Shown here: in pieces, positions 1-6,249 of the stretch
How positions within the stretch are numbered: the stretch's first letter is position 1
Layout: every line of letters begins with the position of its first letter
NCBI RefSeq assembly: GCF_938028185.1
Contig: NZ_CALJAH010000057.1
Span: 1-7,316 of the forward strand
Length of the DNA stretch: 7,316 nt
Source of the DNA: an uncultured Cardiobacterium sp.
GTDB taxonomy: Bacteria; Pseudomonadota; Gammaproteobacteria; Cardiobacteriales; Cardiobacteriaceae
Direction of reading: 5' to 3'
The notes under the pieces: generated by a model
Told to the model about the DNA's origin: nothing
Seen by the model: the letters and a program-made list of their open reading frames with translations, nothing else
The model's database searches: none
Program-made: the position numbers and the translations under genes

Positions 1-3000
1 TTTTGTCGGTGGTGTTGTGCAGGCGCAGGGTGAAGACGCCGCTGTCGTCCTGGCTGAGGTAGCGCGGGCTTTGTAGTTCGGCGACTACCGGGGCTTTGAC
101 GATGGCGGTTTGTTCGGCGCTGCCGGTTTTGTCAGGGTTCCAGGCGGCGGTCATGACGCGCAGGCGGCCGTTGTAGTGCGGTATGGGCACGGTGTATTGG
201 AGGTTGCCGTCGGTGTTGAGTTTGAGCGGGCCGCTCCAGTTGGCGATGAGGGTGAGGTCGAGGTCCGGCAGGGCGGCAAGTGCGGCTTGATCCACCGGGT
301 TTTCATCGCCGTCGGCACCGCTGCGCAGTGCGGCGAGGCGGGCGTTGGTCTGGCGGATGATGTTGCCGAAGGTGTCGTACAGTTCCAGGTTCAGGTTTTT
401 TTTGCCGTAGAAGGCCTGAAGCGGGTCGCTGAAGCTGGGCGCGGTCAGTTGGTAGAGGCCGTCGTCCACCACGGCGATGTTGACCCAGGTGTTGTCGCCC
501 GCTTCGGGGACGTGGATGTCCACGGTGAGCGGTTGTTCGGGCTGGGCGTTTTCCGGCAGTTTGATTTGGGGCGCGAGGCGGCGGTGCGCGAGGTCGGCGC
601 CAAGCCAGCGCAGGCCGACGGCACGGCGGTTGTGGTCGTCGTTTTTGTCGTTCCAGGCGTTGGCGAGCAGCCAGATGCCTTGTTCCCAGCCTTCTTGCCA
701 CGGGATTTGCAGTTGTGCCTTGCCGTTTTTGAGGGTGATGTCGTGGCTTTCGCTGATGGTGTCGCGGCTGGCGATTTTGACGCTGGCGGCGCCGTCAAAG
801 GGCGCTTGCAGGTTGAGGGTGATGGTGTCGCCGTTGTGGTAGGTTTCGCGGTCGGTGGTGAGGGTGATGGTGGACGGGTTGTTGTTGCCGGGGTTGCCGT
901 ACCAGCCGCGGGTGATTTCGAGGCTGGCGGCGCTCGCCGGGTCTTTGCCCTGGGCTTCGAGGATGTAGATGCCGTTGTCCAGCGGCAGTTCGAGGGTCGC
1001 CGGGGTTTTGCCGTCGGTGGCGATGGTGCCGGTTTTGACGGGGTGGCGGGTGTCGTTGTCGTTGTAGCGCCATTCGCCGTCGTCGTAGTACCAGTACCAG
1101 TCGCGCGCTACCTGGTAGAGGGTCCAGTTGAGGTTGTCGCCCTGTTGTTCGCCTTTGTCGTTGATGACGGCGATTTGCGCGGTGTTGTCGCCGCTTTTGA
1201 GGGCGATGTAGGGTGCGCTGCGCGGCAGCAGGGTGGTGTTTTCGGCGCCGATGGTGCTGCCATCCGGTGCGGTGAGGGTGCTGGTGACTTGTAGTGCTTG
1301 CGGGCGGGTGTCGAAGGGGCGGTCGAGGGTGATGTCGATGTGGCGTTTGCCGTCTTTGTCGGTGGTGCCGGCAGCGATGCGTTGTTCGTCGTAGGCGGCG
1401 ACGGTTTCGTCGTGGCGGCCGATTTGCCAGCCGGTCCAGGCCGGGTTGGTTTTGGCGAGATCGCCGTGGGTGATGCGCCAGACGCCGTCGTTTTGCAGGT
1501 CGGCGGCAGGGGCGCCGTAGAGCCAGTCGGCTTTGAGGTCGATGCTGGCTTTGTTGTCGCCTTCGGTTTTGACGGTCAGGGTATTTTCGATTTGGCGCGG
1601 GATGATGCTGTCCACGCGGTAGGTTTCGTCCACGAGGCGCGCGCCGTCTTTGCCGAGGCTGATGCGGATTTGCCAGTTGCCGAGGCGGGCGTTGTTGGCG
1701 ATGGCGCTGCTGTAGCGGTAGGCGCCGCTGTCGTCGGCTTTGAGCAGTTCGCTGTGGACGAGGTTGCCGTCCGGGCGGCGGATTTCGAGCCAGAGCGGGC
1801 TGTCGCTCCAGGCTTTGCCTTCGGGGGTTTTGAAGAGCCAGAGGGCGTTGATGGTGTCGTTCGGGCGGTACACGCCGCGGTCGTGCCAGCTCCAGTGGCT
1901 CAGGGTCGGGTTGGCGGCGGGTGCGCCGTCCAGGCCTTTGTCGGAGAGGTCGATGCCTTGTCCGGCAACGCGCAGGTAGGCGAGGTGTTCGTCGTGCTGG
2001 CTGACGAGGTGTCCGGGGGCGTCGGAGCCGTTGCCGCCGGTTTGTGCGGCGCTGAAGCGGGCGATGCCTTGTGCGTCGGTTTTGGCTTCGCCGAGGACGC
2101 GGTTGTTTTGGGCGTAGAGGGTGACGGTTTGTCCGGCGACGGGCTGGTTGTTGCGCAGGTCGCGCAGCTCGGCGAGCAGGCCGTCGCGGGTCTGGTAGGC
2201 GGTGAGTCCCTGGTCGGTGACGGTGAAGCCCATCAGCGCGGTTTGGTATTGGTCGGGAACGCGCAGGGTGAGGACGTACACGCCGCTGCGGTTTTCTTTG
2301 CCCGCCATGTCGGCAAAGGCGATGCGGTTCTGGACGACGCTGTTGCGTTCGCTTTTTTCGGGGTTGAAGCTGCCGCTCCAGATTTTGCTGGCGTTGGCGT
2401 CGAGGTCGTAGGTGTTGAAGTAGTCGGGGTTGTCGATGGCGTCGTGGATGTCGCCGGCGAGGTTGTTGCCGGGGATTTGCCACAGTTCGAGTTCGATGGT
2501 GTCCACGTTGCTGCTTTCGACGGTCAGCGCCGCATCGGGGTCAAGTACGAGGGTTTTGCCACGGGTGGCGAAGCGCACCATCGGTTCGCGGTCGCCGGTG
2601 CTGATGGTGCGCTCTTCGGCGCGTCCCAGTTCGAGGTGGTTTTGTGCGGTCAGTTTGGGGTCGATGCGGATTTTGTAGTCGCGCTGCCAGACGCCGTTGT
2701 AGCAGATTTTGTCGCCGCTGTAGCGCGCTTCGCCTTCGGCGGCGGGTTCGATGGTGATGCGTTTGCGCCAGTCTTGTTGGGGTTCGGCGAGGAGGGTTTC
2801 GCTAAATTCGAGGCAGATTTGCGGTTTGTCCTGTTGTTTGTCCACGTCAACGTTGGCGAGTTTGAAGGTGAAGCGGTCCAGCAGGGCGTTGTATTGTTCT
2901 TTTTGGTTGCCTTCAAATTCGGGCGCGAGTTTTGCCAGCGCGGCCAGGGCGAAGGGGATGCTGTCGCGGTCGGTTTCCATGATGCGTTCGTACAGCGCGA

Positions 3001-3385
3001 GGTTGTCGCCCAGCCAGGCTTCGCGTGAGTTGCGGATGTTGGGCGAGGAGGCAAGCAGGGCGCGGTAGGCGATGCCGCGCGGGTCGTCGCTGTAGCGGGT
3101 GCGCTCTGCCAGTTTGCCGAGCAGTTCGCCGGGGTTTTGCAGGTGGGCGAAGTCTTTGCTGGCTACGCCTTTTTTGCTTTTGCTGTATTTGGCGTTTGCC
3201 CGCCAGGTGCGGATGTCGGCGTCGGCCAGGTTGGCAACCGGGCCGGTGCCGTCTTTCAGGTATTGGTTGATGTCCGCTTCGGCCTGGTTGCGCGCGGCGA
3301 CAAGGCTGTCTTCACTCCAGCGGGCACTGGCGTGGGCAAGGCTGATGGCGCCGATCAGGGCGGCGAGCAGGGTTTTTTTGAACAT
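1..3385 (-). CDS. Alpha-2-macroglobulin family protein, N-terminal part (partial, runs off left edge)
   Basis: Family role: bacterial alpha-2-macroglobulins are large periplasmic or envelope proteins thought to trap attacking proteases. Reading from ATG at 3385, the frame stays open for 1128 codons to the window edge. Residues 1-21 look like a type I signal peptide (MFKKTLLAALIGAISLAHASA) with an AHA or ASA cleavage site and no lipobox cysteine. Residues about 22-185 look mainly helical. An MG1-like segment follows with a cysteine pair, C191 (ICLEFSETL) and C228 (KICYNGV), probably a disulfide. The hallmark MG2/MG3 motif DRGVYRP is at 502-508, an aromatic DWYWYYDDG stretch at 762-770, and the pre-bait VVDDGLYQLT segment near 972-981. 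The A2M domain begins near SPRYL (1106-1110). The thioester and receptor-like domains, if present, lie off the left edge, so whether a CxEQ thioester exists cannot be told. The Shine-Dalgarno is weak (AAGAGA, about 8 nt before ATG). The family call is firm; the subtype is uncertain. Confidence 0.93.
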   Translation of the reverse strand, partial: MFKKTLLAALIGAISLAHASARWSEDSLVAARNQAEADINQYLKDGTGPVANLADADIRTWRANAKYSKSKKGVASKDFAHLQNPGELLGKLAERTRYSDDPRGIAYRALLASSPNIRNSREAWLGDNLALYERIMETDRDSIPFALAALAKLAPEFEGNQKEQYNALLDRFTFKLANVDVDKQQDKPQICLEFSETLLAEPQQDWRKRITIEPAAEGEARYSGDKICYNGVWQRDYKIRIDPKLTAQNHLELGRAEERTISTGDREPMVRFATRGKTLVLDPDAALTVESSNVDTIELELWQIPGNNLAGDIHDAIDNPDYFNTYDLDANASKIWSGSFNPEKSERNSVVQNRIAFADMAGKENRSGVYVLTLRVPDQYQTALMGFTVTDQGLTAYQTRDGLLAELRDLRNNQPVAGQTVTLYAQNNRVLGEAKTDAQGIARFSAAQTGGNGSDAPGHLVSQHDEHLAYLRVAGQGIDLSDKGLDGAPAANPTLSHWSWHDRGVYRPNDTINALWLFKTPEGKAWSDSPLWLEIRRPDGNLVHSELLKADDSGAYRYSSAIANNARLGNWQIRISLGKDGARLVDETYRVDSIIPRQIENTLTVKTEGDNKASIDLKADWLYGAPAADLQNDGVWRITHGDLAKTNPAWTGWQIGRHDETVAAYDEQRIAAGTTDKDGKRHIDITLDRPFDTRPQALQVTSTLTAPDGSTIGAENTTLLPRSAPYIALKSGDNTAQIAVINDKGEQQGDNLNWTLYQVARDWYWYYDDGEWRYNDNDTRHPVKTGTIATDGKTPATLELPLDNGIYILEAQGKDPASAASLEITRGWYGNPGNNNPSTITLTTDRETYHNGDTITLNLQAPFDGAASVKIASRDTISESHDITLKNGKAQLQIPWQEGWEQGIWLLANAWNDKNDDHNRRAVGLRWLGADLAHRRLAPQIKLPENAQPEQPLTVDIHVPEAGDNTWVNIAVVDDGLYQLTAPSFSDPLQAFYGKKNLNLELYDTFGNIIRQTNARLAALRSGADGDENPVDQAALAALPDLDLTLIANWSGPLKLNTDGNLQYTVPIPHYNGRLRVMTAAWNPDKTGSAEQTAIVKAPVVAELQSPRYLSQDDSGVFTLRLHNTTDK

Positions 3386-3415
3386 GAGAGTGTCTCTTGT
3401 GGGTGAAAATTGGCG

Positions 3416-3433
3416 CGGATTTTAGCAAATCCG
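3416..3433. repeat. Perfect 18-bp palindrome upstream of the macroglobulin gene (possible operator)
   Basis: CGGATTT-tagc-AAATCCG is a perfect 7-bp inverted repeat around a 4-bp centre, lying 31-48 bp upstream of the macroglobulin start codon. It contains the candidate extended -10 of that gene, so a protein bound here would occlude the promoter. The T-run at 3441-3446 begins 7 nt beyond the stem, and no gene transcribes into it from the left on the plus strand, so a terminator role is unlikely. The operator role is inference. Confidence 0.45.
3419..3427 (-). promoter_or_regulatory. Candidate extended -10 promoter element for the macroglobulin gene
   Basis: On the minus strand this reads TGCTAAAAT: a TGn extension followed by TAAAAT, a 5/6 match to the sigma70 -10. 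It would start transcription near 3412, about 27 nt upstream of the ATG. I see no convincing -35 at 16-18 bp; that region is a C- and A-rich stretch. Extended -10 promoters can work without a good -35. Low-to-moderate confidence. Confidence 0.35.
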
Positions 3434-3487
3434 GCGGGGTTTTTTGGGGGAGGGCTGTGGCTTTATTTTTCTTGCTGCGGCAAGGGG

Positions 3488-3501
3488 TTGATTTCCGTCA
3501 T
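3488..3501 (+). promoter_or_regulatory. Candidate FNR/NnrR (Crp-Fnr family) binding site upstream of nnrS
   Basis: TTGATttccGTCAT matches the FNR consensus TTGAT-N4-ATCAA at 8 of 10 defined positions: the left half-site is perfect and the right keeps TCA. Its centre is at 3494.5. The candidate -10 at 3524-3529 predicts a start near 3536, which would put the site at about -41.5, the classic position for class II activation by FNR-type regulators. NnrS genes are commonly controlled by NO- or oxygen-responsive Crp-Fnr regulators. The match and geometry are visible; actual binding is inferred. Confidence 0.4.
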
Positions 3502-3520
3502 CGGTGGCGCGGGCGGCGGG

Positions 3521-3529
3521 TGCTATTCT
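3521..3529 (+). promoter_or_regulatory. Candidate extended -10 element for nnrS
   Basis: TGCTATTCT has a TGn extension and TATTCT as the -10 hexamer. There is no good -35 at 16-18 bp upstream (around 3500-3506), which is typical of activator-dependent promoters and agrees with the FNR-like site at 3488-3501. The predicted transcript would have a leader of about 20 nt that includes the AGGAG ribosome binding site at 3545-3549. Confidence 0.35.
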
Positions 3530-3556
3530 TGCCGCCGTTTTTTCAGGAGTCTGTTC

Positions 3557-4723
3557 ATGTCCCGCTATCCCGCGATTCTCAATCTGGGTTTTCGCCTCTT
3601 TTTTTTCTCCGCGACCGCTTTCACCGTGCTGACCATGCTGGCGTGGCTGGCGGTGTATCAGGGTCATCATGCCACCGTCGGCGGGCTGGTCGCGCAGTGG
3701 TGGCACGGCCACGAGATGGTTTATGGCTACGCCGCCGCAGTCGTCACCGGTTTTTTGTTCACCGCAGTGCAGAACTGGACCGGCGTGCCGATGCCGCACG
3801 GCTGGCCGCTTTTTTGCTACTGGCTGCCGTGGTTCGCGGCGCGGCTGCTGTTTGCCTTCGCACCGGGCGGGTATGTTGTTGCCGCCTGCTGCGATTTGCT
3901 CTTTGCCCTCGGCGGCTTTTATGGCGTCGCCAAACCGGTAATTGCGGTGAAGCAGTGGCGGCAAATGGGGCTGGTCTCGAAAATGGCGCTGCTTGCCATC
4001 GGCCAGATGCTGTTTATCGCCGGGCTGCTCGGCTGGGGTAACGGCATCCGTTTTAGCCTCTATCTCGGCGTGTTCGTCATCCTCGCCATCGTCCTCACCA
4101 TCGGGCGGCGGGTGACGCCGTTTTTCACCGAACGCGGCGTTGGTTATCCCTTCACCCCGAAAAACAGCGCGCTGCTGGACCGTGCCTGCCTCGCCACCTT
4201 TACCGCTTTCTTTATATTGAAGGTGTTTACGCCGTGGACGGCAGCGGCAGCGCTCTTCGCCCTCGCCACCGCCGCCTGCAACGGCTGGCGTCTCGCCGGC
4301 TGGTACACGCGCGGCATCTGGCACCGCCCGCTGCTGTGGAGTATTCACCTCGCCTTCGCCGCGATGATTTTCGGCTTTCTCCTCTTTGGCAGCCAACTGT
4401 TCTGGCCGGTGGTGAGCGATACCCTCGCCCTGCACGCCCTCGCCCTCTCCGGCATCGGCCTGCTGACGCTGTCGATGATGGCACGGGTCAGCCTCGGCCA
4501 CTCCGGGCGCAATATCCACGAACCGCCGCGCGTCGCCGTCATCGCACTCTACCTGCTCTGCGCCGGGTTCGTCTGCCGCGTGCTGCTGCCGCTCGCCCTG
4601 CCCGCGCAATATTTATGGTGGATTGGCTGCGCGCAGGTGCTGTGGGTGGTGGCATTCTGCCTGCTGCTGCACGGTTACACGCTCATCTGGTTTCGCCCGC
4701 GCATTGACGGTAAGCCGGGGTGA
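3557..4723 (+). CDS. nnrS: NnrS family haem-copper membrane protein
   Basis: NnrS proteins are polytopic inner-membrane haem- and copper-containing proteins that protect cells from nitric-oxide stress. The 388-residue product is close to the usual family length of about 400. It is almost wholly hydrophobic, consistent with about 12 membrane segments. Family signatures are all visible: WHGHEM at 49-54 with H50 and H52, followed by GFLFTAVQNWTG (65-76), GRRVTPFF (183-190), H293 in ALHALALSG, and RVSLGHSGR (310-318) with H314. The conserved histidines are candidate metal ligands. The frame is open back to 3410, but the ATG at 3557 is chosen because AGGAG lies 7 nt upstream and the protein then begins with the normal MSRYPAILNLGFR N-terminus. 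The macroglobulin gene is divergent and the EEP gene convergent, ending 3 nt away. No nir, nor or other denitrification gene is visible, so a role in NO tolerance rather than respiration is inferred. Confidence 0.95.
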   Translation: MSRYPAILNLGFRLFFFSATAFTVLTMLAWLAVYQGHHATVGGLVAQWWHGHEMVYGYAAAVVTGFLFTAVQNWTGVPMPHGWPLFCYWLPWFAARLLFAFAPGGYVVAACCDLLFALGGFYGVAKPVIAVKQWRQMGLVSKMALLAIGQMLFIAGLLGWGNGIRFSLYLGVFVILAIVLTIGRRVTPFFTERGVGYPFTPKNSALLDRACLATFTAFFILKVFTPWTAAAALFALATAACNGWRLAGWYTRGIWHRPLLWSIHLAFAAMIFGFLLFGSQLFWPVVSDTLALHALALSGIGLLTLSMMARVSLGHSGRNIHEPPRVAVIALYLLCAGFVCRVLLPLALPAQYLWWIGCAQVLWVVAFCLLLHGYTLIWFRPRIDGKPG

Positions 4724-4726
4724 GGA

Positions 4727-5446
4727 TTATTCCGCCAGCTCAATCACCCGCGGCAGGTGGTCGCTGTCGCGTTCGTCGCTGACGAAGCTGCGTGCGCTCA
4801 GACCGCCTTTCAGGAAAGCGTGATCGAGTGCCTTGTGCGGCCTCCAGCTAGGAAAGGTCGGGCTGGTGTCGCCGAGGCGACGGTAGCCGTGTTCGGCGAG
4901 GATGCGCAGTTGCGGCGCATCCGGGGTGCAGTTGTAATCGCCGGTGATGAGGACGTTTTCCCAGGCGGCAAGCTGGCCGCGGATGAAGCGCAGTTGGCGG
5001 TGCTGGTCGAGCGCGCCGAGGCTCAGATGGATGTTGGCGACGACCAGCTCGCCACGGGTGGTTGCAACCGCCGCCGCCAGTACGCCGCGACCGGGGATGC
5101 GCGACGGCAGCGGGCGGTTCAGCACTTCGCGCAGCGGCATTTTGCTCAAAATGAGGTTGCCGTGCAGCGAGAGTTTGCCGAGGCGGCGATTGGTCTGGGC
5201 GAGGCTGTATGGCAGACCGGTCAAGTCACGCAGTTGTTCGACGTGGTTGCGAAAGCCGTTGCGCAGGCCGCCGAGGTCAATTTCTTGCAGGCAGATGAGG
5301 TCAAACTGGCTGATGTAGGCGGCGATGCGGGCGAGGGTCTTGCGTTTGGCCGGGCCGGGCAGGATTTGCCGGTGCCATTGCCAGGTGTAGCTCAGGTAGC
5401 TGCGCGCGTTAATCGCCGCCTGGATGTTGTAGCTCAGGATGCGCAT
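4727..5446 (-). CDS. Endonuclease/exonuclease/phosphatase (EEP) family protein
   Basis: The product has 239 residues, a usual length for single-domain EEP hydrolases, and no signal peptide, so it is probably cytoplasmic. The metal-dependent phosphodiesterase active-site set looks complete: N7 in SYNIQ, E55 in LQEID, H140 in NIHL, D170 and N172 in GDYN, D208 in LDH, and D229-H230 in SDHLP. The MRILSYNIQA start and the LGKLSLHGNLILS segment (89-101) resemble a DNase I-like subfamily common in gammaproteobacteria. The natural substrate (DNA, RNA or a phospho-compound) cannot be told. The frame is open upstream to 5527, but the ATG at 5446 directly precedes the conserved first strand. No Shine-Dalgarno is visible (CAGCCCCC precedes the ATG), and the start lies inside the last codons of the DeoC-like gene, overlapping it by 13 nt. 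Translational coupling and co-transcription are therefore likely. Confidence 0.9.
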   Translation of the reverse strand: MRILSYNIQAAINARSYLSYTWQWHRQILPGPAKRKTLARIAAYISQFDLICLQEIDLGGLRNGFRNHVEQLRDLTGLPYSLAQTNRRLGKLSLHGNLILSKMPLREVLNRPLPSRIPGRGVLAAAVATTRGELVVANIHLSLGALDQHRQLRFIRGQLAAWENVLITGDYNCTPDAPQLRILAEHGYRRLGDTSPTFPSWRPHKALDHAFLKGGLSARSFVSDERDSDHLPRVIELAE

Positions 5447-6150
5447 GGGGGCTGACCGTCGGCGTCTTGCAGCGCGAGCAGGTCTTCCGCGCCCATACTG
5501 AGGCGAAACCGCACCGCGTCCGGCCAATCTTCGCCCATCACCGCTGCCGCTTGTACCAGATAGGCGCGGGCGGTGTCGGCGTCATGCACGCCGCCCGCGA
5601 TGACAAGGCCGATGTCGCGCGGGGCGGCGGCAAGGGTATTGAGCAACAGCAGTGCCGCTTCCGGCGTCGCCCCTTTTTCGGCGTAACCGCTTGAGGTTTG
5701 CAGCATATCCGCCCCGGCACGAATGGCAGCTTCGGCGCTGGCGAGAATGTCGCCATCGGCCAGCACGCCGGTTTCGAGGATGACGCGCAGGCGGGTGTCG
5801 TGGTCGTGGCAAAACTGGGCGACGCCTTCGCTGAGCTCCAACGCGCTGCTGGCGTTGTCGTTGATAAAGGCGCGGTAGGGGAAAACGAAGGCGATTTCAT
5901 CGCCGCCGTCGGCGAGGATTTGCCGCAGCGTCGCGTAAATTGCCTCCTGCGATTGCGCCCCGTCGGGGAAATTGACGACGCTGGCGACCTGCACGGCAGC
6001 AGGGAGCGCCCGCCGCGCCTGGGCGACAAACGGCGGCGGTACGCACACCGCGGCGCAGTCCGTCGCTTGCAGGCAGAGGGCAGCGATGCTGCTTTCGTCC
6101 TCCGTGGCAGAAAGGGCGGCGAGTTCAAGCAGGGCAGGGGGGAAGGGCAT
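5434..6150 (-). CDS. DeoC-family (deoxyribose-phosphate aldolase-like) protein lacking the catalytic residues
   Basis: The product has 238 residues, against 259 for E. coli DeoC, and aligns with it along most of its length: AVCVPPPF (34-41), SVVNFPDG (57-64), GGDEIAFVFPYRAF (82-95), VILETG (123-128), AGADMLQTSSG (145-155), AGGV (185-188). Active DeoC makes acetaldehyde and glyceraldehyde 3-phosphate from deoxyribose 5-phosphate through a Schiff-base lysine. Here the equivalents of D102, K167 and K201 are A87, Q151 and V183. The phosphate-site K172 is Y156 and the S238-S239 pair is E222-D223. The frame is intact with normal codon use, so this is not an eroding pseudogene but probably a non-aldolase or pseudo-enzyme. 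Automatic annotation would likely name it deoC. The start at ATG 6150 is chosen over an in-frame extension to 6384 because GGAG lies 6 nt upstream and the extension crosses the helicase promoter. It is the first gene of a pair with the EEP gene. A weak TATGCT (6183-6178) could be its -10. Confidence 0.88.
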   Translation of the reverse strand: MPFPPALLELAALSATEDESSIAALCLQATDCAAVCVPPPFVAQARRALPAAVQVASVVNFPDGAQSQEAIYATLRQILADGGDEIAFVFPYRAFINDNASSALELSEGVAQFCHDHDTRLRVILETGVLADGDILASAEAAIRAGADMLQTSSGYAEKGATPEAALLLLNTLAAAPRDIGLVIAGGVHDADTARAYLVQAAAVMGEDWPDAVRFRLSMGAEDLLALQDADGQPPCAS

Positions 6151-6204
6151 GGCGTTCTCCGGTGTGAAAATGGCGACAGCATAAGGGATTTTTGCAAGAA
6201 CCGC

Positions 6205-6232
6205 TTTACAAGCCGCTGCGGGCGCGTACAAT
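6205..6232 (+). promoter_or_regulatory. Sigma70 promoter of the DEAD-box helicase gene
   Basis: TTTACA (6205-6210) and TACAAT (6227-6232) each match the sigma70 consensus at 5 of 6 positions, with a 16-bp spacer. Transcription should begin near 6239, giving a leader of about 148 nt before the ATG at 6387. The segment after the -10 is GCGCGCCC. A GC-rich discriminator of this kind, similar to that of rRNA promoters, is associated with negative control by ppGpp/DksA, so growth-rate control is a reasonable inference. Confidence 0.6.
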
Positions 6233-6240
6233 GCGCGCCC
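6220..6240. repeat. Perfect 7-bp inverted repeat bracketing the helicase -10
   Basis: GGGCGCG (6220-6226) and CGCGCCC (6234-6240) are exact reverse complements separated by tacaatg, which is the -10 hexamer plus one base. It could be an operator, or a by-product of a GC-rich spacer and discriminator. As an RNA it would resemble a weak terminator on the plus strand (only TTT follows), but no plus-strand gene lies upstream to need one. Confidence 0.4.
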
Positions 6241-6249
6241 TTTGACGAC

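Noticed and set aside
795..2483. A 562-codon minus-strand frame overlapping the macroglobulin gene
   Set aside because: Its product is almost entirely Arg, Pro, Gln and His, typical of an out-of-frame reading of a GC-rich gene. The correct frame on the same strand runs through the whole region without a stop.
110..3028. Long plus-strand open frames (about 394 and 576 codons) opposite the macroglobulin gene
   Set aside because: They are very rich in Gly, Val and Ala and match no family. They arise because the G/C-biased codons of the real minus-strand frame read as stop-free on the other strand. The minus-strand frame has a signal peptide and clear macroglobulin motifs.
3416..3446. Rho-independent terminator (stem at 3416-3433 followed by TTTTTT at 3441-3446)
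   Set aside because: The T-run is separated from the stem by seven bases (gcggggt begins after it), the stem is A/T-rich, and no plus-strand gene lies immediately to the left that would need terminating.
3410..3556. N-terminal extension of NnrS by 49 codons to an ATG at 3410
   Set aside because: It would cross the candidate promoter and FNR-like site and adds Gly/Cys-rich sequence absent from the family. The AGGAG-preceded ATG at 3557 gives the normal NnrS start.
3422..4609. A 395-codon minus-strand frame antisense to nnrS
   Set aside because: It is a low-complexity Glu/Gly/Arg/Gln-rich shadow with no ribosome binding site or recognisable motif. The plus strand encodes a canonical NnrS.
5434..6150. 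Treating the DeoC-like gene as a decaying pseudogene
   Set aside because: There is no frameshift or internal stop, the codon use matches its neighbours, the ribosome binding site is good, and non-catalytic fold motifs are well kept. Only functional residues have changed.
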